A stretch of 64,000 bases of DNA. Origin: Sinimarinibacterium sp. NLF-5-8 (GTDB taxonomy: Bacteria > Pseudomonadota > Gammaproteobacteria > Nevskiales > Nevskiaceae). A program made the translations under genes and the position numbers. The notes under the pieces were generated by a model. The model did not search any database and was not told the origin of the DNA. It saw only the letters and a program-made list of their open reading frames with translations. This document shows, one piece after another, positions 1 through 8,482 of the stretch. The stretch lies in assembly GCF_010092425.1 (NCBI RefSeq), contig NZ_CP048030.1:1747501-1811500 (forward strand), in the 5' to 3' direction. Within the stretch, counting starts at the first letter, position 1. Every line of letters starts with the position of its first letter.

Positions 1-45
1 GCCGGTGGGAGTGCGCAGACAATCGACGATATATGCTTCTGCCAT
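1..45 (-). CDS. Thiolase (acetyl-CoA acetyltransferase), N-terminal fragment
   Basis: Only the first 15 codons lie in the window; the gene runs off the left edge. The peptide MAEAYIVDCLRTPTG is the typical opening of degradative thiolases (…AYIVDAxRTPxG). The ATG at 45 is preceded on the minus strand by an AAGAGAAAG ribosome site. It is the last visible gene of the minus-strand acyl-CoA operon, directly after two acyl-CoA dehydrogenases, where a FadA6-type beta-ketothiolase of steroid-ring catabolism would be expected. The specific role is inferred from context; the catalytic Cys and His lie outside the window. Confidence 0.75.
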   Translation of the reverse strand, partial: MAEAYIVDCLRTPTG

Positions 46-85
46 GATCTTTCTCTTGTTAATTCAGTGTGTTAATTAAGTTGAC

Positions 86-1144
86 TCAAACAAAGCTGGC
101 GGTGGGGCCGAGTTCAAACGCCGCCGACAGCAAAGCTTTTTCCACGCGCGATTTGTGAAAAATGCGATCGCCCCAGGCGGCATTGAGTGCCCACGCGCGC
201 TTCATAAACATTTGCAAATCCGATTCCCAGGTATAGCCAATGCCGCCGTGGGTTTGGATGCTGTTGCGCGCGGCCAGCAGCGCCGCTTCACCCGCAGCCA
301 GGCGCGCGTGCGAAACGTGAACACTGGCGGTGGCGGCGTTTTCGGCCAGCGCATAAGCCGCGCGGTGCAGCACCGGCGTAGCAAACTCAATTTTCACGGC
401 GATGTTGGCCATGTGGTGTTTGATCGCCTGGAAGCTGCCAATCGGCTTGCCAAACTGCTTGCGCTGGGCGGCGTAATCCACGCCCAAATCCAGCATTCGC
501 TGTGCCAAGCCAATCAACTGCGCGCTGATCGCCAGGCTGGCGCGATCAATCGCCCCTGCCCACAGCGCCTTGCCGCTGGCGGCATCGCAAACGCGGGTGG
601 CTTCGCTGGGCGTCCACGTCACATGAAACAGGCGGCGCGATAAATCAATGCTGGAGTTGAGCGACAACTGCACGTCTGCGGGCTTGACCGCGTGCACTTC
701 ATCGTTGTGCCACAGCAGCAGCAGACCGGCGTTTTTGGCGTCGGCCACCATCGGGTTGATCGGGTGTCCCACGGCAATGCGCGCCTCGCCACTGGCCACC
801 TTGGGCAGCCATTCGGTTTTAACCGGATGATCGTCGGCCAGGCCGTTGAGCAAATAAGCGCCAACGTAGGCGGTATCCAGCAGCGAATCGGGAATGGCGA
901 AATAGCCCAGCTCTTGCTGCACCAGCACCCAATCCAGATCGCTCATACCCAGGCCGTCGAATTTCTCAGGCACCGACATGGCGGTGAGCCCTTGTTCGGC
1001 CAGCTTGCCGCGCATTTCATTGGAGCGACCGCTTTCGGTGGTTTCCCAAATCTCGCGCAGCCACTCCGGCGGCGCTTCAACCATTAAAAACTTGCGAATC
1101 GCATCCCGAAACGCGAGCTGTTCGTCTGCAAAATTAAAGTCCAT
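86..1144 (-). CDS. Acyl-CoA dehydrogenase family protein (likely subunit of a heteromeric steroid FadE)
   Basis: A 352-residue flavoprotein of the acyl-CoA dehydrogenase fold. The N-terminus (MDFNFADEQLAFRDAIRKFL) is the usual helical domain and the C-terminal half carries the QRKQFGKPIGSFQAIKHHMA and THGGIGYTWE motifs that bind FAD and pack the dimer. The ATG at 1144 is preferred over an upstream in-frame extension because the family sequence begins there and CCGGAG precedes it. The sequence ends soon after GYTWESDL and has no Y-x-G-T segment, so it is shorter than its neighbour. Two adjacent, diverged dehydrogenases are typical of the alpha2beta2 enzymes of actinobacterial steroid catabolism; pairing here is inferred from adjacency (17-nt gap). 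Confidence 0.85.
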   Translation of the reverse strand: MDFNFADEQLAFRDAIRKFLMVEAPPEWLREIWETTESGRSNEMRGKLAEQGLTAMSVPEKFDGLGMSDLDWVLVQQELGYFAIPDSLLDTAYVGAYLLNGLADDHPVKTEWLPKVASGEARIAVGHPINPMVADAKNAGLLLLWHNDEVHAVKPADVQLSLNSSIDLSRRLFHVTWTPSEATRVCDAASGKALWAGAIDRASLAISAQLIGLAQRMLDLGVDYAAQRKQFGKPIGSFQAIKHHMANIAVKIEFATPVLHRAAYALAENAATASVHVSHARLAAGEAALLAARNSIQTHGGIGYTWESDLQMFMKRAWALNAAWGDRIFHKSRVEKALLSAAFELGPTASFV

Positions 1145-1161
1145 GCGAAAGGCTCCGGTTC

Positions 1162-2328
1162 TTAGGCGCGCGGCAGGCCAAGCATGCGCTCGGCAATGAT
1201 GTTGCGCTGAATCTCGTTGGTGCCGGCATAAATCGGGCCAGCCTGGGCAAACAAAAAGCCGTCCAGCCACTGCCCCACATCGCCCGCTTCTGGCGCGTGC
1301 GGCATCAGCTCGGCGCGCGCGCCGAGAATGCTCATCGCCGCTTCGTGCATCAGCAGATCGAGTTCTGACCAAAAGATTTTGTTGGTGCTGGCCTCAGCGC
1401 CAATCTTCTCGCCGCGCGACAAGCGCCCCACGGTGCGATAGGTGGAATAGGTGTACGCCTGCGCGTCCATCCAGCTTTTGAGCACGGCTTCGCGGATCGC
1501 CGGATCGGCGTCGCAGCGTTCGCGGTTGGCTTGGTACAGCGCCAGCAGCCGCTTGGCCGTCATTTGAAAGCGCGCGGGGGAGCGCAGCATCAGGCCGCGT
1601 TCAAAACCGGCGGTGGCCATGGCCACACTCCAGCCTGCGCCTTCGTCGCCCATGCGGTTTTTCACCGGCACGCGCACATCGTCAAAAAAGATTTCGGCAA
1701 ATCCGGGCAGGCCGTCGAGCTGCTTGATTGGGCGCACAGTGATGCCCGGCAGGTTCAGCGGCAGCAGGATAAAGGTCAGCCCGTGGTGGCGGCTGGATTC
1801 GGGGTCGGTGCGGAACAGGCCAAAGCACCAGTCGGCAAAGACCGCGCGCGTGGACCAGATTTTTTGGCCGTTGATGACGTATTCATCGCCATCACGAATC
1901 GCCTTGCTGCGAATCGCCGCCATATCAGAACCCGCGCCCGGCTCACTCCAACCTTGCGCCCAAGTCATTTCGCTGGAGGCCATCCGCGGCAACAGCTCGG
2001 CTTTTTGTTCTGGCGTGCCGTATTCCATCAAGGTCGGTGCCAGCAAGAAAATACCGTTTTGGTTGACGCGCAGTGGTGCCCCCGCCGCCCAGTATTCTTC
2101 TTCAAAAATCAGCCATTCAATCAAATCGCAGCCACGGCCACCCAGTTCTTTGGGCCAGGTCACGGCGCTGTAGTGCTGGCTGTTGAGCTTGGCTTCCCAC
2201 GCGCGGTGCTGGGCAAAGCCCTCGGCGGTGTCAAAACTTTTCAGCGGCTCGGCCGGCACGTTGGCCTTGAGCCACGCGCGCACTTCGGCACGAAACTGGT
2301 TTTGCTGCTCGGTGTAGTGCAGGTCCAT
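1162..2328 (-). CDS. Acyl-CoA dehydrogenase (steroid FadE-type)
   Basis: 388 residues, full length for the family. It starts MDLHYTEQQNQFRAEVRAWL and shows the FAD/substrate segment MTWAQGWSEPGAGSDMA, the NGQKIWSTRA strand and the C-terminal YAGTNEIQRNIIAERMLGLP. The catalytic Glu of medium-chain enzymes sits in Y-E-G-T; here that position is Ala (YAGT), so the base must lie elsewhere or in the partner, as in other enzymes of this clade. It lies 6 nt after the enoyl-CoA hydratase-like gene and just before the second dehydrogenase, with which it may form a heteromer. Expected reaction: FAD-dependent alpha,beta-desaturation of a ring-derived acyl-CoA. Confidence 0.88.
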   Translation of the reverse strand: MDLHYTEQQNQFRAEVRAWLKANVPAEPLKSFDTAEGFAQHRAWEAKLNSQHYSAVTWPKELGGRGCDLIEWLIFEEEYWAAGAPLRVNQNGIFLLAPTLMEYGTPEQKAELLPRMASSEMTWAQGWSEPGAGSDMAAIRSKAIRDGDEYVINGQKIWSTRAVFADWCFGLFRTDPESSRHHGLTFILLPLNLPGITVRPIKQLDGLPGFAEIFFDDVRVPVKNRMGDEGAGWSVAMATAGFERGLMLRSPARFQMTAKRLLALYQANRERCDADPAIREAVLKSWMDAQAYTYSTYRTVGRLSRGEKIGAEASTNKIFWSELDLLMHEAAMSILGARAELMPHAPEAGDVGQWLDGFLFAQAGPIYAGTNEIQRNIIAERMLGLPRA

Positions 2329-2334
2329 AACGCT

Positions 2335-3105
2335 TTACTTTCCAAAGTTGGCGTCGCGCTTTTCCACAAACGCGCGGCGGGTTTCGGCGGAGTCTTTTTC
2401 GCTGTAAGCCTGCAAGGTAAAGCCCTGCTCCCAGCGATATTTGGCTTCGAGGTTGCCGTCTTCAATGCCGTTGAGCGATTCCTTGGCCAGACGAATCATC
2501 GCCGTGCTCTTGGCCGCAATCACGCGGGCAATGCGCAGCGCCGCCTCGCGCAGTTGATCGCGCGGCACCACGGTTTCGATCGCGCCCAAACGGTAGGCTT
2601 CGGCGGCGGTGATCGGCTCGCCGGTGAAGTACATCATCCGCACTTTTTGCACCGGGAACAACCGCTGCAAGTGCGCGCCGCCGCCCATCGCACCCCGATC
2701 AACCTCGGGCACGCCAAACGTGGCGCAGTCGCTGGCGACGACAATATCGGCGGCACCGGCCAGGCCAATCCCGCCGCCCAGCACAAAGCCATGCACCGCC
2801 ACAATCACCGGCAGCGCGCAGCGGTGTACCGCTTCAAAGCTGTCGTAATTGCCTTTGTTGACGGAGATGATTTTTTCCGGGTGTTGATCCAGTTCCTTGA
2901 TGTCCACCCCGGCGCAAAAGCCGCGCCCTTCGGAGCGCAGCACAATCACGCGCGCATCGGGGTTTTGACCGGCGGCGCGAATTTCGGCAGCCAGCGCGTG
3001 CCAGCCTGCATCGTTGAGCGCATTGACCGGCGGGCGGTTGATGACGATTTCGGCAATGCCGTCGCTAATCGTGGTGGTAAAGCCGTGGTTTTGATCGGAG
3101 CTCAT
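2335..3105 (-). CDS. Enoyl-CoA hydratase/isomerase family protein, EchA20-like
   Basis: 256-residue crotonase-fold protein. The oxyanion-hole segments GFCAGVDIKEL and GFVLGGGIGLAGAADIVVAS are intact, and FGVPEVDRGAMGGGAHLQRL is typical of the subgroup found next to ipdAB genes. In Mycobacterium the EchA20 hydrolase opens steroid ring D of a CoA-thioester intermediate; that role is proposed here from gene neighbourhood. The start ATG overlaps the TGA of the upstream IpdC-type gene (ATGA), indicating translational coupling. A generic enoyl-CoA hydratase function cannot be excluded from sequence alone. Confidence 0.85.
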   Translation of the reverse strand: MSSDQNHGFTTTISDGIAEIVINRPPVNALNDAGWHALAAEIRAAGQNPDARVIVLRSEGRGFCAGVDIKELDQHPEKIISVNKGNYDSFEAVHRCALPVIVAVHGFVLGGGIGLAGAADIVVASDCATFGVPEVDRGAMGGGAHLQRLFPVQKVRMMYFTGEPITAAEAYRLGAIETVVPRDQLREAALRIARVIAAKSTAMIRLAKESLNGIEDGNLEAKYRWEQGFTLQAYSEKDSAETRRAFVEKRDANFGK

Positions 3106-4196
3106 GCAGCGGTTTCCTGTGCAGTTGTCGATTCGGGCGTTTGCAGCGCGCGCAGTGCGGCAAGACGCAGCGTAGCTTCGCTGGCAATGGATTCAATCAG
3201 CTCACCGGCGCTGGGCAAGGCGGTGATGTTGGCGGCGACCTGGCCGCTGGGCAACACCCCTTCATCGGGCTTGCCCTCCACCATCGCACGCTGGATCAGC
3301 ACCGGCGCGTTGGCGGCCATCATCGTTTGAATCGCGCCATCGCCTTCTTTGAGTGCGGCAAAAAAAGTCTTGATCATGTGACCAAAGGTCATGCCGGTGT
3401 GCGCGCGCCAATGCCAGGCACTGGTGAGCGCCACCACCAGGCGTTTGATCAGCCCGCCGGTTTCCAGCTTGTGCAAAAACACGTTGTCGATCATCCGCTG
3501 CGGCAAGCCGTCCACAGCTTTGGACGCGCGAATGTGCGCCGGGTCTTTAACGTCCAGATAGCGTTGCAGCGTGGTGCGCGGCACCGGCGAATCGGAGGTC
3601 ATTAAAAACCGCGTGCCCATGGCAATTCCGGCAGCGCCAAACGCCAGCGCACCGGCCAGACCGCGACCGTTGTAAAAACCGCCCGCAGCCACCACCGGCA
3701 CTTGCACCGATTCGAGCACCTGCGGCAGTAGCAGCGTGGTCGGCACCGAGCCGGTATGCCCGCCTCCTTCGCCGCCTTGCACGGTGATGATGTCAGCACC
3801 CAGTTGCACCGCTTTTTGCGCGTGCTTGAGCGCGCCGACGGTGGGCATGCACAAAACGCCCGCGTCTTTGAAGCGCTTGATGGTTTGCGCATCGGGGCCA
3901 CGGCCATAGCTGACCGCGCGCACGCGGTCGGCATTTTTCAGCACCAGCTCAATCACCTCTTTGGCGTTGGGCTGGAACATATGAAAGTTGACGCCAAACT
4001 TGGCCTGCGTGCCCGCGCGCACTGCGGCAATTTCCTGTTCCAGCAGCTCGGTGGACATCGTCGCGGCGGCCAAAAAGCCAAAGCCACCGGCGTTGGAGGT
4101 GGCAATCACCAGATTGGAGTCTGCCACCCAGCCCATCGCCGTTTGCACAATGGGATAGCGGCAACCGAGCAGCTCGGTCAGTGCAGTTTTAAGCAT
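3102..4196 (-). CDS. Nitronate monooxygenase-family flavoprotein, IpdC-like
   Basis: 364 residues, TIM-barrel FMN protein of the 2-nitropropane dioxygenase/nitronate monooxygenase family: N-terminal LLGCRYPIVQTAMGWVADSN, central TVQGGEGGGHTGSVPTTLLLP and GGFYNGRGLAGALAFGAAGIAMGTRFLMT phosphate-binding segments. An upstream in-frame extension is rejected because it overlaps the preceding thiolase gene and lacks family similarity. In steroid-degrading Actinobacteria the homologue IpdC is a CoA-thioester reductase acting late in ring C/D breakdown and is encoded beside ipdAB and echA20, as here. Function is inferred from family plus context; the same fold also includes fatty-acid-associated reductases. 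Confidence 0.85.
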   Translation of the reverse strand: MLKTALTELLGCRYPIVQTAMGWVADSNLVIATSNAGGFGFLAAATMSTELLEQEIAAVRAGTQAKFGVNFHMFQPNAKEVIELVLKNADRVRAVSYGRGPDAQTIKRFKDAGVLCMPTVGALKHAQKAVQLGADIITVQGGEGGGHTGSVPTTLLLPQVLESVQVPVVAAGGFYNGRGLAGALAFGAAGIAMGTRFLMTSDSPVPRTTLQRYLDVKDPAHIRASKAVDGLPQRMIDNVFLHKLETGGLIKRLVVALTSAWHWRAHTGMTFGHMIKTFFAALKEGDGAIQTMMAANAPVLIQRAMVEGKPDEGVLPSGQVAANITALPSAGELIESIASEATLRLAALRALQTPESTTAQETAA

Positions 4197-4201
4197 GGGG
4201 T

Positions 4202-5386
4202 TTACGCCTTCACAATCACAGAAGAACCGTGTCCAAACAGCCCTTGATTGGCGGTAATGCCAACCTTGGCTCCTTGCACCTGACGGGCGCCGGACTGCCC
4301 GCGTAGCTGCCAGGTCAGTTCGCACACCTGCGCCAGTGCTTGCGCCGGAACCGCCTCGCCAAAGCAGGCCAGACCGCCCGACGGATTCACCGGAATGCGG
4401 CCACCAATGGTGGTGGCACCGGAGCGCAGCAGTTGCGCCGCCTCGCCGCGCGGACACAGTTGCAAATCTTCAATCCAGTCCAGTTCCAGTGCGGTAGACA
4501 GGTCATACACCTCGGCCACCGAAATATCCTTGGGATCAACCCCGGCTTCTTCGTAGGCTTTTTTCGGCAGCGCCGCACGAAATGACTGCGCCGGTGCGGC
4601 AATCGCAGAGTCGGTGGCGATGTCAGGCATTTCCACCAGCTCGGAGGCAAACGTCGGTGTCACGGTGGAGATAGCAGCCACGCGCACGGCGTTGGCCTTG
4701 CCGATTTTTTTGGCGTAGTCGAGGCTGGAGACAATCATCGCCGCCGCGCCGTCTGACACTGCGCACACGTCCATCAACCGCAGCGGATCGGCGACGATGG
4801 CCGAGGCAGCCACGTCCTCGGCACTGAACAGCTTGCGATAGCGCGCGTTGACGTTTTCAAACCCGTGGCGCGCGTTTTTAACCTTGACCTGGGCAAAGTC
4901 GGCTTGGGTGTCGCCATACAGCGCCATGCGACGGCGCGCGTACAAGGCAAAGTAAGTGGGGTTGGTAATGCCTAAGCGAAAACGCACCCAATCCGGGTCA
5001 TTAGGACGATCACCCGGCGCGGGCTTTAAAAAGCCTTTGGGTGTGGTGTCGGAGCCGATTACCAATGCCACTTCGCACTCACCCGACAAAATCTTGGAGC
5101 GCGCGGCGGCCAGCGCTTGTGAACCCGAGGCGCAAGCGGCGTAAGAGGTATTGACCTGCGCGCCCTGCCAGCCCAGGGCTTGCGCAAAGGTGGCACCGGC
5201 AACTTGACCGGGGTAGCCGTTACGGATGGTGGCGGCGCCCGACACAAACTGCACATCACGCCAGTGGATGCCGGCATCGGCCAGTGCCGCGCGCGCGGCA
5301 ACCACGCCGTATTCGACAAAGTTTTTGCCCCACTTGCCCCACGGGTGCATGCCGACGCCCAAAATGGCGATGTCTTGATGGCTCAT
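4202..5386 (-). CDS. Thiolase-like protein (SCP2/Ltp2-type; DUF35 partner)
   Basis: 394 residues of the thiolase superfamily: GVGMHPWGKWGKNFVEYG at the N-terminus, NTSYAACASGSQALAAA around the nucleophile position, the GSDTTPKGF loop and the C-terminal NPSGGLACFGEAVPAQALAQ region. The ATG at 5386 is chosen (not one five codons upstream) because it forms an ATGA overlap with the stop of the DUF35 gene. Thiolase-like proteins directly coupled to a stand-alone DUF35 protein include the steroid side-chain retro-aldolases (Ltp2/ChsH2, Sal-type), which bind the DUF35 OB-fold to be active. Whether this one is an aldolase or a ketothiolase is not decided by sequence. Confidence 0.82.
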   Translation of the reverse strand: MSHQDIAILGVGMHPWGKWGKNFVEYGVVAARAALADAGIHWRDVQFVSGAATIRNGYPGQVAGATFAQALGWQGAQVNTSYAACASGSQALAAARSKILSGECEVALVIGSDTTPKGFLKPAPGDRPNDPDWVRFRLGITNPTYFALYARRRMALYGDTQADFAQVKVKNARHGFENVNARYRKLFSAEDVAASAIVADPLRLMDVCAVSDGAAAMIVSSLDYAKKIGKANAVRVAAISTVTPTFASELVEMPDIATDSAIAAPAQSFRAALPKKAYEEAGVDPKDISVAEVYDLSTALELDWIEDLQLCPRGEAAQLLRSGATTIGGRIPVNPSGGLACFGEAVPAQALAQVCELTWQLRGQSGARQVQGAKVGITANQGLFGHGSSVIVKA

Positions 5387-5802
5387 GCGCAGGGTTTCCA
5401 TTTCCAGGTGAGCTTGCCGTCATCCAGCGGCTCTAAAACCAATTCCATTTTGTCGCCCAGGGTCAGCGTGGCCAGATCGGTGCCGGAGGCCAGCTGCCCC
5501 AGCACAATCATTTTTTCGGCGTCCAGCTGCACGGCGGCAATGCCAAACGGTACAAATGGATCGTTGCTGACATACGGCGCAGGCGGCTGATAGCTGGCGT
5601 TGGTGTACGACCAAAGCGTGCCGGTGCGCGACAGCGGCGCTTCTTCAAAGGTTTCGCCGTTGCAATCAGGATTGCGGCAAAAGCCGGTGGTTAGCTTGGG
5701 GAAATACACGGTTTTGCAGCAGGTGCAGCGGTTGCCCAGCAACTGCGGCTGGTCACGATCAAGCGTGAACCAGCCTTCTAAAACAGCTTGCGCCTCGCTC
5801 AT
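5383..5802 (-). CDS. Zn-ribbon/OB-fold (DUF35) protein, partner of the thiolase-like protein
   Basis: 139 residues. A rubredoxin-like Zn ribbon lies at about residues 26-45 (GNRCTCCKTVYFP…FCRNPDC, i.e. C-x2-C and C-x4-C) followed by an OB-fold (GTLWSYTNASYQPPAPY… PFGIAAVQLDAEKMIVLGQL). Such proteins are subunits of thiolase-like aldolases and of HMG-CoA or acyl-CoA enzymes. It overlaps both neighbours by ATGA: its stop with the thiolase-like start, its start with the stop of the ipdB-like gene. That arrangement supports a stoichiometric complex with the following gene product. Confidence 0.85.
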   Translation of the reverse strand: MSEAQAVLEGWFTLDRDQPQLLGNRCTCCKTVYFPKLTTGFCRNPDCNGETFEEAPLSRTGTLWSYTNASYQPPAPYVSNDPFVPFGIAAVQLDAEKMIVLGQLASGTDLATLTLGDKMELVLEPLDDGKLTWKWKPCA

Positions 5803-6608
5803 GCGCTGGCTCCGGCGCTGCGGATTCCGGGCGGGTTGTCCTTGATCTGGCGCGCGCGCACGTTTTTGGGATCAAGCTGGCGAATCACCTCCAGCTGTGC
5901 TTCAGTGGGACGCGCGGTCTCACCAAGGTTATCCACCTTGAGCAGCGGGAAACTGGTTGCGGCTTGGACTTCTTCAAAGCTCACGCCAGGGTGCAGGCTG
6001 ATCACGCGGATTGCATGATTTGGGCCGCCAAAATCCATCACACACAAGTTGGTGACGATGTGCTTGATCGACATATGGCTGCGGTTGGCGCCTGCCGGCC
6101 AGCGTTCATCGCGATAGCCCACTGAGCAAACCACATCCACTTCGCCTTCAACAAACACGCGGGTGTTGTGGCTGGGCACAAAAAACGAGTTGGTGTGGCT
6201 GATGCTGTTACCCGGAAAGCCACGCAAGCCTAAAAACTGGCGCTTGGGTTTGTGGTAGTCACCAATCGAGGCGATGTTGCCCTGCCCCCAGCGATCGACC
6301 TGCACCGGCCCCACCAGCGCATGACGGCGACCACCCCAGAGGTTGTCAAACACGCGCGAGTACGGCATCCAGCCGCCGTAAGCACGGCCTTCGTGGGATT
6401 TGGAGCCAATCGTGATCGGCGTTTCGGTCAGGCAGGATTCGCCATCGGTAATCATCAAGCCGGGGTTGTGCGTGAGCTTGGCCAGGCCCTGCGCAATGCG
6501 CGGGATGATGCCAATGCCAGTGGCGAGCACTTCGCCATCGTCGCGCCAAACCTCGGCGCAGGCACAAATCAGCAGTTCAGCAAGGGTAAAATCAGTTGCA
6601 GTAGTCAT
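5799..6608 (-). CDS. ipdB: CoA-transferase family protein, beta subunit (IpdB-like)
   Basis: 269 residues of the class I CoA-transferase beta fold (TLAELLICACAEVWRDDGEVLATGIGIIPRIAQ; GRAYGGWMPYSRVFDNLWGGRRHALVGPVQVDRWGQGN). With the adjacent alpha subunit it matches the IpdAB pair, which in Mycobacterium and Proteobacteria hydrolyses the last carbocyclic ring (COCHEA-CoA) of steroid nuclei rather than transferring CoA. The start lies 2 nt after the ipdA-like stop and the end overlaps the DUF35 gene, so the genes form a tight operon. The assignment rests on family resemblance and on the co-occurrence of echA20-, ipdC- and fadD3-like genes. Confidence 0.87.
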   Translation of the reverse strand: MTTATDFTLAELLICACAEVWRDDGEVLATGIGIIPRIAQGLAKLTHNPGLMITDGESCLTETPITIGSKSHEGRAYGGWMPYSRVFDNLWGGRRHALVGPVQVDRWGQGNIASIGDYHKPKRQFLGLRGFPGNSISHTNSFFVPSHNTRVFVEGEVDVVCSVGYRDERWPAGANRSHMSIKHIVTNLCVMDFGGPNHAIRVISLHPGVSFEEVQAATSFPLLKVDNLGETARPTEAQLEVIRQLDPKNVRARQIKDNPPGIRSAGASA

Positions 6609-6610
6609 GG

Positions 6611-7516
6611 TTACATCACCTGGCGCGGCAAGTTGACAATGGCGTCGGTGCCGCCAACCTTGGCTTGATAGGCGGCTTCATCGCCGCCGCTTAAAAACTC
6701 ATCCACATACAGTTGCCAGCCGTTGTCTTGCGCCGCCAGCTCGCAGTAATGCTTGATGTGGGCGGCATCCCAGCCGTAATTGATGCCGTGATCTTTGCCG
6801 TAAATATCGGCGTTGGAGGTCGGGTGCGCGCCGCCGGGGATGCAGGCCACGCCGTTGATGCGGTTGCGTTCCACCAGATTGAAATGCGCGTCAACCTCGT
6901 CGGAGGCGATTTGATCCACCAGTTCTTCGCAGGTCACATAGGCTTTATCCGCCGCGCGCACCATCAGCTCGTCAAAAAACGGATCGGGCGCATACAAGCG
7001 CACGTTGCCCAAACGGTCGGACTTGTGCACATGAATCAGCGCCACATCGAGCTTGATCGGCGGCACCGCCAGCAGCGTTTCGCCATCGGCATACGGCGAG
7101 GTGATGGTTTTAAGCTCCGGCCATGCTTTAGCGGTTTGGTCGGTGGCCAAGCCCACCGGCGTGGGCAAAAACGGCAGGCGCATGGCAGCTGCGCGCAGCC
7201 CCCATTGCATCAAGCCTTCGTCCACTTCAATGCCGTTGATGGTGCCGGCTTCGCGCGCTTTGCGAAAAAACGGCTCCAGCGGAATAAAGTCCAGCGTCAC
7301 AAACGCATAAATCAGTTTGGAGGCTTTGCCCGCTGCACTGAGCATGCCCATGTCCATGCCGCCGTAACCGACGATGGTTAAATCCTTCAAATCGGAGCGC
7401 AAAATCTCGCGCACCAGCGCCATCGGCTTGCGCCGCGGCCCCCAGCCACCAATGCCGATGGTCATGCCGTCGCGCAGTTGCGCCACGATCTGTTTTGCAG
7501 AGAGTTCTTTGTTCAA
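6611..7516 (-). CDS. ipdA: CoA-transferase family protein, alpha subunit (IpdA-like)
   Basis: 301 residues. The N-terminus MNKELSAKQIVAQLRDGMTI followed by GIGGWGPRRKPMALVREI is characteristic of IpdA. It pairs with the next gene as the alpha/beta ring hydrolase of steroid ring C/D degradation. No ATG is available in frame: translation appears to start at TTG (7514-7516), preceded on the minus strand by GGCGAAGG. A TTG start may lower expression relative to IpdB, unless the two are balanced by coupling. The gene lies 72 nt after the extradiol dioxygenase gene. Confidence 0.87.
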   Translation of the reverse strand: MNKELSAKQIVAQLRDGMTIGIGGWGPRRKPMALVREILRSDLKDLTIVGYGGMDMGMLSAAGKASKLIYAFVTLDFIPLEPFFRKAREAGTINGIEVDEGLMQWGLRAAAMRLPFLPTPVGLATDQTAKAWPELKTITSPYADGETLLAVPPIKLDVALIHVHKSDRLGNVRLYAPDPFFDELMVRAADKAYVTCEELVDQIASDEVDAHFNLVERNRINGVACIPGGAHPTSNADIYGKDHGINYGWDAAHIKHYCELAAQDNGWQLYVDEFLSGGDEAAYQAKVGGTDAIVNLPRQVM

Positions 7517-7588
7517 AGCCTTCGCCTGTTTTAATGAGTCATCAACGCTGCGCGCGGGTTCGCGCGCGGCACGAAATACAAGGGTTAA

Positions 7589-8482
7589 TTACTGCTGAAA
7601 GCCCACAGAAAAATCGTGACCCCAGATCGAAACCTGATGGGTTTCGGTGGCCTGCCAGGTGCCCGGATCAACGGTGATGCCGCCCCAGCCGTATTCAATG
7701 GCAAAATTGCCCGGCGTCATCATGTAAAACGAGGTCATCCGGTCGTTTTCATGCTCACCCAACGTCGCCATCATCTTGACGTTGTTTTGAGCCACGCGAT
7801 CCAGCGCCAGCCCCACATCAGTCATGGAATTGACTTCCACCATGATGTGAATGCAGCCCGACGGCGACGGCATCTCGCCCAGCGCCAGGCTGTGATGACG
7901 CCCCGCTGCAGCGTGTAAAAAGTGAATGCGCATGGTCGGCGCATCCGGCGCGGGCTTGAAGTTGAATCGATCGGAAACGCCAAAGCCGAGCACGTCGCGG
8001 AACAGTTTTTCCACCGCATCAAAGTCCGCCGGTGCCGGCAACACGGTGTGGCCAATGCCCTGCTCGCCGGTCTTGAAGCCCTGCACGCCAATCGGTGAAA
8101 CAAACGCGGTATTGGCGCCGGTATAGCCCTCCACCACTTCATGCAGATTACCGGCGGCATCGTTAAAGCGGATCAGTTTGGCGACGCGGCGCAGCGCGCA
8201 ATCCTCGGCGCTGCCCTGGCTCACCGTCACGCCCGCAGCGGTGAGCGCCTGCGCCACCTCATCCAGCGATACGCCATCGTTCAGCGCCCAGCCCGAAGCC
8301 AGATAACGATCTTCTGCGCCCGGCACCGCGAGAATACGAAAATCCCGTTCATCCATCTTCACATACAGCGCGCCGCCGTCCGCGCCTGCCGTGCTCATGC
8401 CCATGATGACTTCAGAAAACTGCTTCCATTTGGCGGTATCGGTGGTTTGAGCCACAACGTAGGCCAGCGCTTTGATTTTCAT
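7589..8482 (-). CDS. Type I extradiol dioxygenase, HsaC/TesB-like
   Basis: 297 residues, two vicinal-oxygen-chelate halves. The predicted Fe(II) ligands are His145 (GIGHTVLPA), His212 (IHIMVEV) and Glu263 (AIEYGWGG), all intact, and the C-terminus has the SIWGHDFS element common to biphenyl-diol/3,4-DHSA dioxygenases. In steroid degradation the homologue cleaves the catecholic A ring of 3,4-DHSA (meta-cleavage). The upstream monooxygenase (hsaAB) and downstream hydrolase (hsaD) genes are not in the window, so another catechol substrate remains possible. It is the promoter-proximal gene of the minus-strand operon; ATG with AGGA upstream. Confidence 0.85.
   Translation of the reverse strand: MKIKALAYVVAQTTDTAKWKQFSEVIMGMSTAGADGGALYVKMDERDFRILAVPGAEDRYLASGWALNDGVSLDEVAQALTAAGVTVSQGSAEDCALRRVAKLIRFNDAAGNLHEVVEGYTGANTAFVSPIGVQGFKTGEQGIGHTVLPAPADFDAVEKLFRDVLGFGVSDRFNFKPAPDAPTMRIHFLHAAAGRHHSLALGEMPSPSGCIHIMVEVNSMTDVGLALDRVAQNNVKMMATLGEHENDRMTSFYMMTPGNFAIEYGWGGITVDPGTWQATETHQVSIWGHDFSVGFQQ

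Noticed and set aside
1531-3330. 599-codon plus-strand open frame opposite the dehydrogenase and hydratase genes
   Set aside because: High GC content keeps antisense frames open; the minus-strand proteins carry clear family motifs and this frame does not.
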